Positions 53,674 to 63,518 of a stretch of 64,000 nt of DNA are shown one piece after another (the stretch's first letter is position 1; each line of letters opens with the position of its first letter). Location of the stretch: contig JAKLKO010000009.1 of NCBI GenBank assembly GCA_023150615.1, forward strand, positions 1 to 64,000. The letters run 5' to 3'. This stretch comes from Phycisphaerae bacterium (lineage in GTDB: Bacteria > Planctomycetota > Phycisphaerae > UBA1845 > UTPLA1). Position numbers and translations under genes: made by a program. Below the pieces are notes generated by a model that had not been told where the DNA came from, did no database searches, and saw only the letters and a program-made list of their open reading frames with translations.

Positions 53674-56600
53674 ATGCCCTCCCACGCACGCTGTTCGTTC
53701 GTGCTCCTCGTGCTCTGCTCAACGGCGGCGCTGCGCGCGGACCTGATCGAACTGAGCGATGGCCGGCGGGACGTTGGCTTGGCCCGTGAGCAGCGCGGCC
53801 AGGTGCAGGTTTTTGATGCGCAGAATCCGGCAGCGCCGCGGGTGACGTATCGCGCGACGGAGGTCGCGCGGATCGTGCGGGCGGACGATGAGATCACGGC
53901 GATCGACGCGATCCGCACGTCGATGGAGCTGGGAGACTTGGCGGAACGGTACTACGCGTCGGGGCTGGAGCTGCTGGCGGGGCGGTGCCTGACGCGGGCG
54001 CTGACGCTGGATCCGGAGTTGGGGAACATGGTCCGCGTCACGGGCGGGCCGGGGCTGCGACAGTTCTGGAATCGCACGGTGCTGGTGCATCGGGAGGCGA
54101 AGGTCGACAAGCGCGAGCTTGGGTCGCTCGTGGCGCTGGCGCGCTGGTCGCGCGAGGCGGGGTTGAACGAGGACGCGGCACGGCTGCTGCGGCGGGCGGG
54201 CGAGATCGATGCGAACAACGCCGAATTGATCGCGTTGGCGAAGGAATGGAAGGTCTCGCTCGAGCCGTTCGCGACGATCGACCTGACGCCGGCGCTGCAC
54301 CAGAACCTCTTTCTCGACTCGCTGAATGACGAACGTGTGACGATCCGCCCCGCCGCAGACTGCCGTTTTGTCATCGTGCCGTTCCGGTTCGCGTGTTCGA
54401 GTGAGGGGGAAGTGCGGCGCGCGACGTTCGAGGTGAAGGCGGTCCCGTCGGTGCGGTGTCGGATGCTGGGGTTCCTGGTGCTCGAGCATCGCGGTGAGCG
54501 CGTCGAGCTGCCGTCGGGTGCGTCGACGACGATCTTCGAGCGGTTGTCCGTGACGATCGAGCCGGGCGGGCGCAGTCGGCTGACGGGCGTGAACACGGTC
54601 GGCCCGGCGCGTGGCGAGGGCGACGCGAACAAGTCGGAGATCCGGCGCGAGCGGCTGGGGTGCAGCGGTTGGGCGGCGCTGGTGCTGGAGGTGGACCGCG
54701 GGGCGAAGTCGCTGCGGATCGCGGCGGAGTCGTCGGAGCCGCAGTCGATCGGGCTGTCGTTTTTTGAGGACATTGCGGCGGAGATTGCGGATCCGGGCGA
54801 TCCGGGGTCGCCGGGCGTGGCGCGGCTGATGCGTCTGGTGACGGACGCGTCGCCGGCCGTCGCGATGCTGGCGATCCAACGATTGTCGCAGGTGCGGCGC
54901 GAGTTGGTGCCCGAGGCGTTGGAGCGCTGGGCGCCGCGGGTGGACCGCGTGCTGCGCGAGGCGATGGCGTCACCGCACCGAACGGTGCAGCGTGCGGCGT
55001 GGGACGGCATGGTTCGTCTGCGGCGAATGACGGAGTCGAGCCGCCGCCGGCTGTGGTCGCTGGACGACGCGGTCCGGGCGCGGCTGCTGCCGTGGATCGG
55101 GGGCACACTCAACGACCCGCTGGCGTCGGAGGACGCCCGTGCGAACGCGATTGATGTGCTGGACGCGGTCCTGCGGTCGTCGGACGAGAGGCTCTGCGCG
55201 GCCGCGATCGAACTGCTGGCGGACGGCGCGCCGGCCGGCGCGTACGACGTGCTCGGGCGGGCCTCGCCGACGGCGCGGCGGATGGCGCGTGAGCGCTTCG
55301 ATTCGCTGACGTCGCCGACGGTCCGCGAGTCGTTCGCGCGGGCGCTCGTGCTGGGGTCAACGCCGGCCGAGGCGGACCGCACCGCGTCGCTCGTGCGCCA
55401 GGCGGAGGTCGTCGTCCGCGATCCGGCCGACCCGCTGCTGCGGGGCGTGGAGGAGGCGCAATCGGACGAGGAACGAGCGCACCGGCTGCTGAGCCTGACG
55501 TCGGTGTCGCTCGTGCCGGTGCTGCGGAGCAACGCGGTCGCGGCGATCTTCACGTCGGCGCTGAGCGCGGAGGTGAACTCGCCGGTGCGGGCGGCGGCAG
55601 CGCGGCTCGCGCTGGATCAGTCGGTACGGCGCGTTTGCGACGCTTCGGGTTCGTTTCCGCTGCGCTGGCCGAAGGACGACGCCGATCCGCTGCTCGGGTT
55701 CCTGAAAGACGTCACGCGGCGCGGGCCGGCGGCGCTCCGCGCGGCGGCGGTCCTGTCGATCGTGCGCGAGGGCGACGTGCTGGGCGCGGACGAGTGCGTC
55801 CGCGGCCTGTTCAAGAAACCGGCCGACGCGATCACGTTTGTGAACACGCTCTGCGAACAGCCGCTGGCGGCCTCGTGCGACGGGCTGGCGGCGCTGCTGG
55901 CACGGATGGCGGCGCTGGCCGACGAGCAGACGGCCGCGGCGCTGTTCTCTCAGCTCGACGCGCTGGCGGCGCGTCCCGCGGCGGTGGGCGAGCGGTTGAA
56001 TCTCGCGATCAAGGCGGGGGTCGACTGGTCGAGCCTCGCGGCGTTGAGCGTCAGCGCGAACCCGGATCTGGCGCGCTCGGCGGGGCGCTGGGCGGAGCGG
56101 CTGGGTCACTTTTCGCCGCAGGACGCGACGCAGTTCCGCGCGGCGAGCGAGCTGACCGAGCGGGACAACGTGCTGCGCGAGATCGGTTTTCGGCGCGGGC
56201 GCCTCGTCGATGGGACGTACGCGGCGTTTGTCGTTGTCGGCTGGACTGCGCCGGTCTCCGATCCGAACGACGCGGCGCGGCCGATCTGGCGCCCGCCCAT
56301 CCGCACATTGCTGCCGGCGGGCGAGGTGGAGCTTCGCGCCGACGCCACAGGGCGGACGTTCCGCGTGCTCCGCGGGTCGAATCGGATCGGCCACGGGACG
56401 GCGCAGTTCTTTCTTCAGCCGCCGCAGACACCGGAGGAGTGGCTGCCGGAGCTGGAGCTGGCGCCGCCGCCGTTCATCATCGGCGGCCGAATCCAGGCCG
56501 ACACCGGGTCGATGTCGACGCCGATCCTGCGCTCGCGGACGGCGGGAGCGGGCGACCAGAGCGGGATGATGCGGCTGGACGCGGCGGAGCTGATCCGTGC

Positions 56601-56853
56601 CGCCCTTCTGAATGCGGACCCACCGCTGTCGATCGCGCCGACGCCGGAGACGGCGCCGGTCGGGCTGCAGCACGTCGGTTTCGGCACGTGGGCAGGGACG
56701 GCCGCGCGGTTCGTCGGCGCGCCGCCGATGCCGACGACCGCGCCGGAGTCTGCGCCGCCGGTGATCACAAACTGCGCGGTGCTGCTGGAGCGCCGGATCG
56801 AGACACCGACGCGCGTCGCTAGTCCCGAACCTCGACCGTCGACTCCCCGCTAA
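53674..56853 (+). CDS. Very large secreted helical-repeat (HEAT-like) hypothetical protein
   Basis: The 1059-residue product has a signal peptide (MPSHARCSFVLLVLCSTAAL) and a GAAGGA ribosome-binding site. The first 350 residues hold a DGR-type opening and a TPR-like segment (AERYYASGLELLAGRCLTRA). They are followed by a beta domain of about 160 residues with LVLEHRGERVELPSG. Residues about 380-800 are rich in HEAT-like helix pairs with AR, LL and VRxAA patterns. The C-terminal 200 residues are beta-rich. It is probably periplasmic. I know no function. Its end overlaps the end of the convergent L,D-transpeptidase gene by 35 bp. Confidence 0.75.
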   Translation: MPSHARCSFVLLVLCSTAALRADLIELSDGRRDVGLAREQRGQVQVFDAQNPAAPRVTYRATEVARIVRADDEITAIDAIRTSMELGDLAERYYASGLELLAGRCLTRALTLDPELGNMVRVTGGPGLRQFWNRTVLVHREAKVDKRELGSLVALARWSREAGLNEDAARLLRRAGEIDANNAELIALAKEWKVSLEPFATIDLTPALHQNLFLDSLNDERVTIRPAADCRFVIVPFRFACSSEGEVRRATFEVKAVPSVRCRMLGFLVLEHRGERVELPSGASTTIFERLSVTIEPGGRSRLTGVNTVGPARGEGDANKSEIRRERLGCSGWAALVLEVDRGAKSLRIAAESSEPQSIGLSFFEDIAAEIADPGDPGSPGVARLMRLVTDASPAVAMLAIQRLSQVRRELVPEALERWAPRVDRVLREAMASPHRTVQRAAWDGMVRLRRMTESSRRRLWSLDDAVRARLLPWIGGTLNDPLASEDARANAIDVLDAVLRSSDERLCAAAIELLADGAPAGAYDVLGRASPTARRMARERFDSLTSPTVRESFARALVLGSTPAEADRTASLVRQAEVVVRDPADPLLRGVEEAQSDEERAHRLLSLTSVSLVPVLRSNAVAAIFTSALSAEVNSPVRAAAARLALDQSVRRVCDASGSFPLRWPKDDADPLLGFLKDVTRRGPAALRAAAVLSIVREGDVLGADECVRGLFKKPADAITFVNTLCEQPLAASCDGLAALLARMAALADEQTAAALFSQLDALAARPAAVGERLNLAIKAGVDWSSLAALSVSANPDLARSAGRWAERLGHFSPQDATQFRAASELTERDNVLREIGFRRGRLVDGTYAAFVVVGWTAPVSDPNDAARPIWRPPIRTLLPAGEVELRADATGRTFRVLRGSNRIGHGTAQFFLQPPQTPEEWLPELELAPPPFIIGGRIQADTGSMSTPILRSRTAGAGDQSGMMRLDAAELIRAALLNADPPLSIAPTPETAPVGLQHVGFGTWAGTAARFVGAPPMPTTAPESAPPVITNCAVLLERRIETPTRVASPEPRPSTPR

Positions 56854-58036
56854 CGAACATCCAATAGACCTGCTCGATGTCGGCCGGTGCGAGTCGGATG
56901 CAGCCGAGCGACATCTCACGGCCGATGCTCGACGGGTCGATCGTCCCGTGGATGCCGAAGCCGCGCTTGCCGACGGCGGCGCCGTCGATGCCTTCGAGCC
57001 CGAGCCAGTACTCGCCGATGGGGTTGTCCGGATCGTCGGCGTTGTAGTGTTCGCGCGTGTAGGGGTGCGTCCAAGCGGGATTGGCGAGCTTGTCGCGGAT
57101 CAGCCAGCGGCCGGTGGGCGTCTTGTTGTTCTCGCCAAGCCCAACGGGGAAGCTGCGGACGATGACACCGTCGAGCAGGACGTCGAGCCGGAAGGCCTTC
57201 TTTTCGATCGCGCCGTGGAGCGGTCCGCGGATTACCTTGAGCGTCTGTCCGATCGAGATGCGGTTCTTGCTCGGCAGGTCATTGATCTCGGCGAGCAGGT
57301 TGTCGGTGATGTGAAAGCGCCGCGCGATGCTGAGCAGCGTCTCGCCGCGGCCGACAACGTGCATTGCGACGAGCGGATCGTCGGTCAGCAGGGCGGGGCA
57401 GAAGATCGTGGCGTCGGCCAGGCGCGCCAGCTCGCCCAGAATGGTCGATCGGATCGGATCGGCGTGGCGTCGGGCCGCATCGTTGAGCATGCGGCGGGCG
57501 GTCACGAGATCGCCGGAGACGAGGGCTCGCCGCGCGCGGAGGACGTCGTCGGGTTCGGGCGTCGTCGGTGGCGTTCCGACGGCGCGGCGCGTCAGTTCGG
57601 CGACAGGGTCGGACCGTCCGGGCGGCGCGAACGCCGCGTCGTGGGGCGAAACGTCACTGAGGGGTGGATTTGCATCGCCGGTGTCCGCCGGGGCCGGTTG
57701 CGTGAGGTCGATCGGCGTCATTGCGCTGGCGCCCATCGATGGGATCGCCGAGCCTGCCGGCGCCGCGGCCGAGGTTTCCCACGCGGCGGACGGCTCGGCC
57801 CGCAGCGCGGTGGGCTGCATGGGCGGATCAGCGGTCGTCATCGGAGCGCCGGCGCCGGACGCGTCGGCCGACCCGGTGGGCACGGCGCGCGCCTTGTACC
57901 AGCGAACGTACCCGACGAGCGCGCCGACGGCGACGAGCATCAGCAGCGCGACCAGAAGACGCGTTCGCGGATTCGATGTCTGGACGATGGCCAACGTCCG
58001 GTCCTTTCGGTTCCATGGGGCCTGGGCATCCGGCAC
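56819..58036 (-). CDS. L,D-transpeptidase (YkuD) with LysM domain
   Basis: This enzyme cross-links or anchors at peptidoglycan by L,D-transpeptidation. The 405-residue protein has an N-terminal membrane anchor (about 25-47), a long Pro/Ala/Asp-rich linker, a LysM domain at about 225-275 (VVGRGETLLSIARRFHITDN), and the YkuD catalytic domain at about 280-405. The catalytic end, GFGIHGTIDPSSIG and MSLGCIRL, holds the His and active-site Cys (near residue 378). A TTG at 57994, seven bases after AAAGGA, is a better-supported start than the ATG at 58036 and would remove 14 residues. The presence of peptidoglycan machinery is notable in a planctomycete. Confidence 0.9.
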   Translation of the reverse strand: MPDAQAPWNRKDRTLAIVQTSNPRTRLLVALLMLVAVGALVGYVRWYKARAVPTGSADASGAGAPMTTADPPMQPTALRAEPSAAWETSAAAPAGSAIPSMGASAMTPIDLTQPAPADTGDANPPLSDVSPHDAAFAPPGRSDPVAELTRRAVGTPPTTPEPDDVLRARRALVSGDLVTARRMLNDAARRHADPIRSTILGELARLADATIFCPALLTDDPLVAMHVVGRGETLLSIARRFHITDNLLAEINDLPSKNRISIGQTLKVIRGPLHGAIEKKAFRLDVLLDGVIVRSFPVGLGENNKTPTGRWLIRDKLANPAWTHPYTREHYNADDPDNPIGEYWLGLEGIDGAAVGKRGFGIHGTIDPSSIGREMSLGCIRLAPADIEQVYWMFVSGESTVEVRD

Positions 58037-58156
58037 GTCCGCCGCACCGTTCCGGACGTCGTCATCGCACCGGGGACGCAGAATGGTACAGAGCGTCCGG
58101 CGGAATTCAACGCGCCATTCGATCGGTTTTTCGTTGTGGCGGTGCGCGGCACGGCG

Positions 58157-58726
58157 TTACGGAGTCCGGAATCGGCGGACCTGCTTATCGGTCACGACGA
58201 GATGCATGGCGACGTCGGTCGGTCCGGCGGGTATCGAGGGCGTGATCTGTTCTTCGAAGGCGACGCCGCAGGCGACGCCGCGGAATTCGCGTCGGCCGAG
58301 GAATCGGTCGTAGAAGCCGCGGCCGCGTCCGAGTCGATTGCCGGACGTATCGAACCCGATGCCGGGGACGATGACGAGGTCGATCGTTTCGATCGGCGCG
58401 GGTTCGCCGCGGATCGGCTGCCGGATTCCCATGGCGCTGATCTCGATGTCGTCTTCGAGCGATTGAATCTCGATCGGGATCATCTGCCGGCTGTCCCATA
58501 ATACCTGCGGGACGACGACGCGTTTTCCATCCTGCCAGGCGCGGAGGACGATGGGCGTGGTGTCGACCTCGGTCGGCAGCGACAGGTAGACCAACATGGT
58601 CCCGGCGCGGGCGTACTCCGGTTGCTCGACGAGCCGCGCCGCGACTTGCGCGGAGCGACGCTGGATCTCGTCCGGGCCGATCTTCTCGAGGATCGCCCGA
58701 AGTGTCGTCCGCAACTCCTTTTTCAC
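58157..58726 (-). CDS. 5-formyltetrahydrofolate cyclo-ligase
   Basis: The enzyme (YgfA/Fau type) converts 5-formyl-THF to methenyl-THF with ATP, recycling a folate storage form. The 189-residue protein has the family ends: MKKELRTTLRAILEK at the start, VYLSLPTEVDTTPIVLRAW, KRVVVPQVLW, and the nucleotide-folate site IDLVIVPGIGFD followed by RLGRGRGFYDRFL. The length is normal. It is alone on its strand between the L,D-transpeptidase and a divergent protease. Confidence 0.94.
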   Translation of the reverse strand: MKKELRTTLRAILEKIGPDEIQRRSAQVAARLVEQPEYARAGTMLVYLSLPTEVDTTPIVLRAWQDGKRVVVPQVLWDSRQMIPIEIQSLEDDIEISAMGIRQPIRGEPAPIETIDLVIVPGIGFDTSGNRLGRGRGFYDRFLGRREFRGVACGVAFEEQITPSIPAGPTDVAMHLVVTDKQVRRFRTP

Positions 58727-58826
58727 AGTCGCCCCTTCCTGACGCGGCTTACGTTAATCTATCGCCGCGCGCCCGACAATGCCGCGCGGTGCGGCGGGGC
58801 GGACTCGTTCGGAGGAAGCCGCGGTC

Positions 58827-60206
58827 ATGCTTCGAAATCCTCGCGCCGTCGCGCTGACGGCGGCGCTGCTGATGCTCCTGGCGGCGGTCGGATCGAGTCC
58901 GGCCGGCGACGCCGACGTTCCGCCGAGCGTGCGCACGGCGCGCGATCGCGTATTTCCGTCCGTGGTGCGGATCGACGTGCATACGCAGACGTTTGCCGAA
59001 GGCGAGGAGGAGATCGTTCGCGGGACCGGTTCGGGGTTCGTCATCAACGGCGAGGGGCACATCCTGACGAACTACCACGTCGCCGGCCGTGCGCAGCGCC
59101 TGATTGTGACGCTGGTGAACAAGGAGCGCGTGCACGCGCGGCTGATCTTCGCGGATCACTGGACCGACCTCGCGGTGATCCAGGTCGAGCCGCAGCAGCT
59201 TCTGCGCCAGCGCGCGGCGGTGACGGCCGCGCCGCTGGGCGACTCGTCGATGGTCGTGATCGGCGAGCCGGTGTTGGCGATGGGCACGCCGTACGGCCTG
59301 TCGCGGACGATGACGCAGGGGATCATCACGAACAACGAGCGGTATTTCTCGGGCGAGACGATCGACGGGTACGAGACCGGGGATTTCAACAACTGGTTGC
59401 AGACCGACGCGGCGATCAACCCCGGGAACTCGGGCGGACCGCTGGTCAATCTGCGCGGCGAGGTGATCGGCGTGAACACGCGCGGTGCGGAGATGGCCGA
59501 AGGGCTGGGTTTTGCGGTGCCGATCAACGTGGCGAAGGAGGTCGTGGGGCGGATCCTCGGAACGGGCAAGGTGGAGCGGAGCTACGTCGGGCTGCGCTTC
59601 CGGGAGCTGCAGGACCTGGAGACGCATTTCGGATTGACGGCGAACAAGGGCGTGCTGATCGAGTCGGTCGATCCACGTTCGCCGGCGGAGCAGGCCGGCC
59701 TGCGGGCCGAGGACGTTCTGCTGCGGATCGATTCAACGGAGGTGAGCGCCCGGTTTCCGGAGGAGCTTCCGGAGATTCGCAAGCGCATCGCGGAGACGCC
59801 GATCGGCGGGTCGATCCGCGTGCAGGTGAAGCGCGGGGAGACGCAGCAGGAGTTCGACGTGACGACGACCCGCCTCGAGAGCGAAATCGCCGACGATGAG
59901 CGCGAGTACGTGGCGTGGGGGCTAACGCTGCGCTCGGTGACGCGGATGTACGCGGCGATGGAGAAGCTGCCGGACTCGAACGGCGTGCTGATCACCGGAG
60001 TGAAGAACGCCTCGCCGGCGGAGCGCGCCGGGCTGGAGGTGGGCGACATCATCCGCGCGGTGGAGCGCCAGGCGGTGACCGACCTGGCGGCGTTCGACGC
60101 GCTGTACCGACGGACGCGCGAGCGCCGGGATGCGCGGATCCTGGTCGAGGTGCTCCGAGGCGTCGCGGTGCAGATCGTCGTGCTGAAGCCGCTGGATACG
60201 GAGTGA
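58827..60206 (+). CDS. DegP/HtrA-family serine protease with two PDZ domains
   Basis: The 459-residue protein begins at an ATG 12 bases after GGAGGA; a 16-codon upstream extension is not protein-like. It has a signal peptide (residues about 1-29), a trypsin-like domain at about 40-250 with the triad His near 86 (LTNYHVAG), Asp near 113 (WTDLAVI) and Ser near 202 (NPGNSGGPLVN), then two PDZ domains (about 260-340 and 370-450, each ending AERAGL/AEQAGL-type). Such proteases or chaperones degrade misfolded envelope proteins in the periplasm. It is divergent from the cyclo-ligase gene. Confidence 0.93.
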   Translation: MLRNPRAVALTAALLMLLAAVGSSPAGDADVPPSVRTARDRVFPSVVRIDVHTQTFAEGEEEIVRGTGSGFVINGEGHILTNYHVAGRAQRLIVTLVNKERVHARLIFADHWTDLAVIQVEPQQLLRQRAAVTAAPLGDSSMVVIGEPVLAMGTPYGLSRTMTQGIITNNERYFSGETIDGYETGDFNNWLQTDAAINPGNSGGPLVNLRGEVIGVNTRGAEMAEGLGFAVPINVAKEVVGRILGTGKVERSYVGLRFRELQDLETHFGLTANKGVLIESVDPRSPAEQAGLRAEDVLLRIDSTEVSARFPEELPEIRKRIAETPIGGSIRVQVKRGETQQEFDVTTTRLESEIADDEREYVAWGLTLRSVTRMYAAMEKLPDSNGVLITGVKNASPAERAGLEVGDIIRAVERQAVTDLAAFDALYRRTRERRDARILVEVLRGVAVQIVVLKPLDTE

Positions 60207-60235
60207 CCGGGGCGCGGCCGGCAACCTTGAGCGAA

Positions 60236-61162
60236 TCAGAGGAGACCGCGTTCGCGCTGCCAGGCGATGGCTCGGGGCAGTCCGGCCGAGAGCGGGACCT
60301 GCGGCTGATAGCCGAGCAGTTCGCGGGCCTTGGAGATGTCGGCGACGTAGCGCGTGACTTCGCCGGCGCGGGAGGGTTCGTACCGGACGCGCGGCGCCTT
60401 TCCGAGCGCCAGTCCGACGATGTTGACGAGGTCGACGAGCGAGTTGCCCTGGCCGTAGGCGAGGTTGATCGTCTGGTTCGTAACGCGGCGCTTCGCGAGC
60501 GCGTCGATGCCGAGCAGGATGCCGGCGATGCAGTCATCGACGTAAGTGAAGTCGAGGACCTTCTCGCGGCCGAAGACGACGATCGGCTCGTCGCGGGCGA
60601 TGCAGCGGATGAAGAGCGGAATCACGCGTTCCATCCGCTCGAGATCGGTGTCGTAGCGGCCGTAGACGTTGCTGAAGCGGAAGACGAGGTAGGGCAGGCC
60701 GTAGCACTCGGCGTAGGAGTAGATGAACGCCTCGCCGGAGATCTTGGACGCGGAGTACGGGCTTTCGGCGACGACGAAGTCGGCGGCCGACTCGTCGGTG
60801 ACATGACGGTGGATGTCGCCGTAGACCTCACGCGAACTGCCGAACATGAAGGGGACGTTGCGTCGCCGCGCGAGATCGAGCGCCGAAAAGAGCATCTGCA
60901 CGTTCTGCAGGGCGCGGTCCGGATGCTCGACCAGCTCGAAGACCTTGGCATGCGCCGCGAGGTGAACGATGACGTCGCAGGTGCCGAGTGCGTCGAGGTC
61001 ATCCGGCCGGGCACGGGCCAGGTCAAGGGTCCGCGTGGGGATCTCCTTTGTCCATGGATTCGGGCGGATATCGATCCCTTCAACCGCATCGCCGCGCGCC
61101 ATCAGCGCCAGGCCCAGGTTGGTCCCGATCTGCCCGCTTGAGCCGGTGATAAGCACCTTCAT
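60236..61162 (-). CDS. NAD-dependent nucleotide-sugar epimerase/dehydratase
   Basis: The 308-residue short-chain dehydrogenase has the NAD loop MKVLITGSSGQIGTNLGLAL, the SSREVYGD block, the catalytic YSASK pair, and RFSNVYGR, DFTYVDDCIAGI and INLAYGQGNS, as in UDP-glucose 4-epimerase-like enzymes. The exact reaction (epimerase, dehydratase or decarboxylase) cannot be told. It fits with the polysaccharide genes elsewhere in the window but stands alone here. The start ATG is divergent from the ABC exporter gene. Confidence 0.88.
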   Translation of the reverse strand: MKVLITGSSGQIGTNLGLALMARGDAVEGIDIRPNPWTKEIPTRTLDLARARPDDLDALGTCDVIVHLAAHAKVFELVEHPDRALQNVQMLFSALDLARRRNVPFMFGSSREVYGDIHRHVTDESAADFVVAESPYSASKISGEAFIYSYAECYGLPYLVFRFSNVYGRYDTDLERMERVIPLFIRCIARDEPIVVFGREKVLDFTYVDDCIAGILLGIDALAKRRVTNQTINLAYGQGNSLVDLVNIVGLALGKAPRVRYEPSRAGEVTRYVADISKARELLGYQPQVPLSAGLPRAIAWQRERGLL

Positions 61163-61362
61163 CGAACGCGGTCTCCGGCGGCGATTTCCCGCTCGATCGG
61201 ACTATACCCCTGCCGGGCGGCATGCTCAAACGAGTCGCGGGGCGGGCGGCGCGTGAGACCCGGTTGCGGAATGCGATATTCCGAGTGAACTTGTCCCGCG
61301 AGCCGCGCCCGCGCTATCGGCGTCTCGGCCGCGGGGGTCCGAGAGTCGGGCAGGAGCTGTTC

Positions 61363-62256
61363 ATGATTCGAGTCTGCGGACTGCGGAAGCGCTACGGGTC
61401 GCTCGTGGCAGTGGACGGCGTGGACTTCGAGGTCGCGCGCGGAGAGACGTTCGGTTTGCTCGGGCCGAACGGTGCCGGCAAAACGACGACGATCCACATG
61501 CTCGTGGGCGTGCTTGCGCCCGATGGCGGAACGGTCCGCATCGACGGCGACGGTGATCCGATGCGGGCCGCGGTTCGGCGGCGGATCGGGGTCGCACCGC
61601 AGGCGCTGGCGCTGTACGACGATTTCTCGGCGAACGAGAACCTCCGGTTCTTCGGCCAGCTCTACGGTTTGACCGGCGCCTCGCTGCGCGACGCGATCAG
61701 CCACGCGCTGCATATCACCGGACTGGAGGCGCGCCGCCACGACTACGTAAAGACGTATTCCGGCGGAATGAAGCGGCGGCTGAATCTCGCGGTGGCGGTG
61801 ATGCACCGGCCGGACATTCTGCTGCTCGACGAGCCGACGGTCGGCGTCGATCCGCAGTCGCGAAACCACCTTTTCGAGAACATCGAGGCGCTGTCGGCTG
61901 AGGGCTGCACGGTCCTTTACACGACGCACTACATGGAAGAGGCCGAGCGGCTGTGCGATCGCGTGGCGATCATGGATCACGGCCGCATCCTCGCGCTCGA
62001 TACGGTGGATGCGCTGATCGATGCGCATGGCGGGTCGTCTGTGGTTGAGGCCGAGCTGGAGCGGCCGCCGTCCGAGGGCGTGGCGGTGCCGGGTCGCCTG
62101 AACGGGACATCGCTGCGAGTGGACACGGCACGGCCGTTCGAGACGGTCGCACAACTCGCGGGGAGCGGTCTGCAACTGCGGACTTGCGTGGTCCGCCGGC
62201 CAGACCTGGAGTCTGTATTTCTGAACCTGACGGGAAGGAGTCTGCGCGACGCATGA
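61363..62256 (+). CDS. ABC transporter ATP-binding protein (DrrA/ABC-2 type)
   Basis: The 297-residue ATPase starts at an ATG six bases after AGGAG (a longer frame from 61222 has no protein-like start). It has Walker A GPNGAGKTT near residue 35, the Q-loop APQALALYDD, the signature YSGGMKRRL near 132, Walker B ILLLDEPTVGVDP near 152 and the H-loop TTHYMEE. The C-terminal 60 residues are a DrrA-like extra domain. It is coupled by ATGA to the permease. It powers an exporter of unknown substrate. Confidence 0.95.
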   Translation: MIRVCGLRKRYGSLVAVDGVDFEVARGETFGLLGPNGAGKTTTIHMLVGVLAPDGGTVRIDGDGDPMRAAVRRRIGVAPQALALYDDFSANENLRFFGQLYGLTGASLRDAISHALHITGLEARRHDYVKTYSGGMKRRLNLAVAVMHRPDILLLDEPTVGVDPQSRNHLFENIEALSAEGCTVLYTTHYMEEAERLCDRVAIMDHGRILALDTVDALIDAHGGSSVVEAELERPPSEGVAVPGRLNGTSLRVDTARPFETVAQLAGSGLQLRTCVVRRPDLESVFLNLTGRSLRDA

Positions 62257-63518
62257 GGACGGTGTGGACGCTGGCGAAGAAGGACTTGCTTTTGCTCGTG
62301 CGGGACCGCTTCGGCATGTTCTGGGTGCTGGTGTTCCCGCTGCTTCAGGCGACGTTTTTCGGTGCGATCTTCTCCGGACAGGGGCGTGGCGCGGGGCAGA
62401 TCTCGATTGCGGTGGTGGACGAGGACCGGTCGGAGGAGAGCCGCGGCCTGATCGAGCGGCTGAAGAAGTCGAAGTCGCTGACGGTCTTTGAGAGCAACCG
62501 GGAGTCGGCCGCGACCGACGTGCGTCGCGGCAAGCGTGTGGCGTACGTCGCGATCCGGAAGGGCTTCGGTGAATCGAGCCGCATCTTCATGCCGGCCAGC
62601 GCCGAGCTCGAGGTCGGCATCGATCCCTCGCGTCAGGCCGAGGCGGGTTATCTGCAGGGATTGCTGATGGAGGCGAGCTTCGGCGGGATACAGCAGACGT
62701 TTGCCAATCCCCAGAAGATGCAGGCGCAGATTCGCAAGTCGGCGGAGGAGGTGGCGGCGGCCGACGACATTCCCGCGAGCCAGAAGGCGATCTTCCAGTT
62801 TTTCTTTGGTGCGATGGAGCAGTTCGTCACGAAGCTGGATCCGGAGCTGTTCAAGCAGGGCGCGGCGATCGCGCCGGCGAAGATCGAATCGGTCGCCGTA
62901 CGGCGCGAAGGGCGTTCGCCGCGGTCGAGCTTCGAGATCACCTTTCCGGCCGCGATGTTGTGGGGCGTGATCGGCTGTACGGCAGGTTTCGCGGTGTCGC
63001 TGGTGACTGAGCGGAAGTCGGGGACGCTGCTGCGGCTGCGGGTGGCGCCGCTGACGCGGCGGGACGTGCTGGCGGGCAAGGCGGTCGCGTGCTGCGCGGC
63101 GTGCGTGGGGATCATCGTACTGCTGATTGTGCTCGGGCGGCTGGTGTTCGGCGTTCGGGTCGATCGTCCCGGGATGCTGGCGATTGCCGCGATGTGCACG
63201 GCGCTCTGTTTTGTCGGACTCTCGATGTTCATCTCGGTGCTCGGGCGGAGCGAACAGGGGGTCGCGGGCGCGAGCTGGGCGCTCCTGCTGATCTGCGCCA
63301 TGCTCGGCGGCGGCATGGTCCCGCTGATCGCGATGCCCGGCTGGATGCTCCGCATGAGCAGCGTCAGCCCGGTGAAGTGGGGCGTCTATGCGCTGGAGGG
63401 CGCGATCTGGCGGGACTTCTCGCCGGCCGAGATGGCGATGCCGTGCGCAATCCTGCTCGCGGTGGGAGCGGTGCTCTTCTCTCTCGGCGTGGCGATCAAC
63501 CGTCGGATCGATCGCTAG
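62253..63518 (+). CDS. ABC-2 type export permease
   Basis: The 421-residue membrane protein starts at the ATG overlapping the ATPase stop. It has an N-terminal helix, a large outer domain of about 170 residues (with GQISIAVVDEDRSEESRGL), then five or six C-terminal helices including LWGVIGCTAGFAVSLV and the ERKSGTLLRLRVAPLTRRDVL coupling loop, as in drug/antibiotic ABC-2 exporters. With the ATPase it should export a drug, lipid or polysaccharide-type substrate. It ends the reading part of the window. Confidence 0.93.
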   Translation: MRTVWTLAKKDLLLLVRDRFGMFWVLVFPLLQATFFGAIFSGQGRGAGQISIAVVDEDRSEESRGLIERLKKSKSLTVFESNRESAATDVRRGKRVAYVAIRKGFGESSRIFMPASAELEVGIDPSRQAEAGYLQGLLMEASFGGIQQTFANPQKMQAQIRKSAEEVAAADDIPASQKAIFQFFFGAMEQFVTKLDPELFKQGAAIAPAKIESVAVRREGRSPRSSFEITFPAAMLWGVIGCTAGFAVSLVTERKSGTLLRLRVAPLTRRDVLAGKAVACCAACVGIIVLLIVLGRLVFGVRVDRPGMLAIAAMCTALCFVGLSMFISVLGRSEQGVAGASWALLLICAMLGGGMVPLIAMPGWMLRMSSVSPVKWGVYALEGAIWRDFSPAEMAMPCAILLAVGAVLFSLGVAINRRIDR

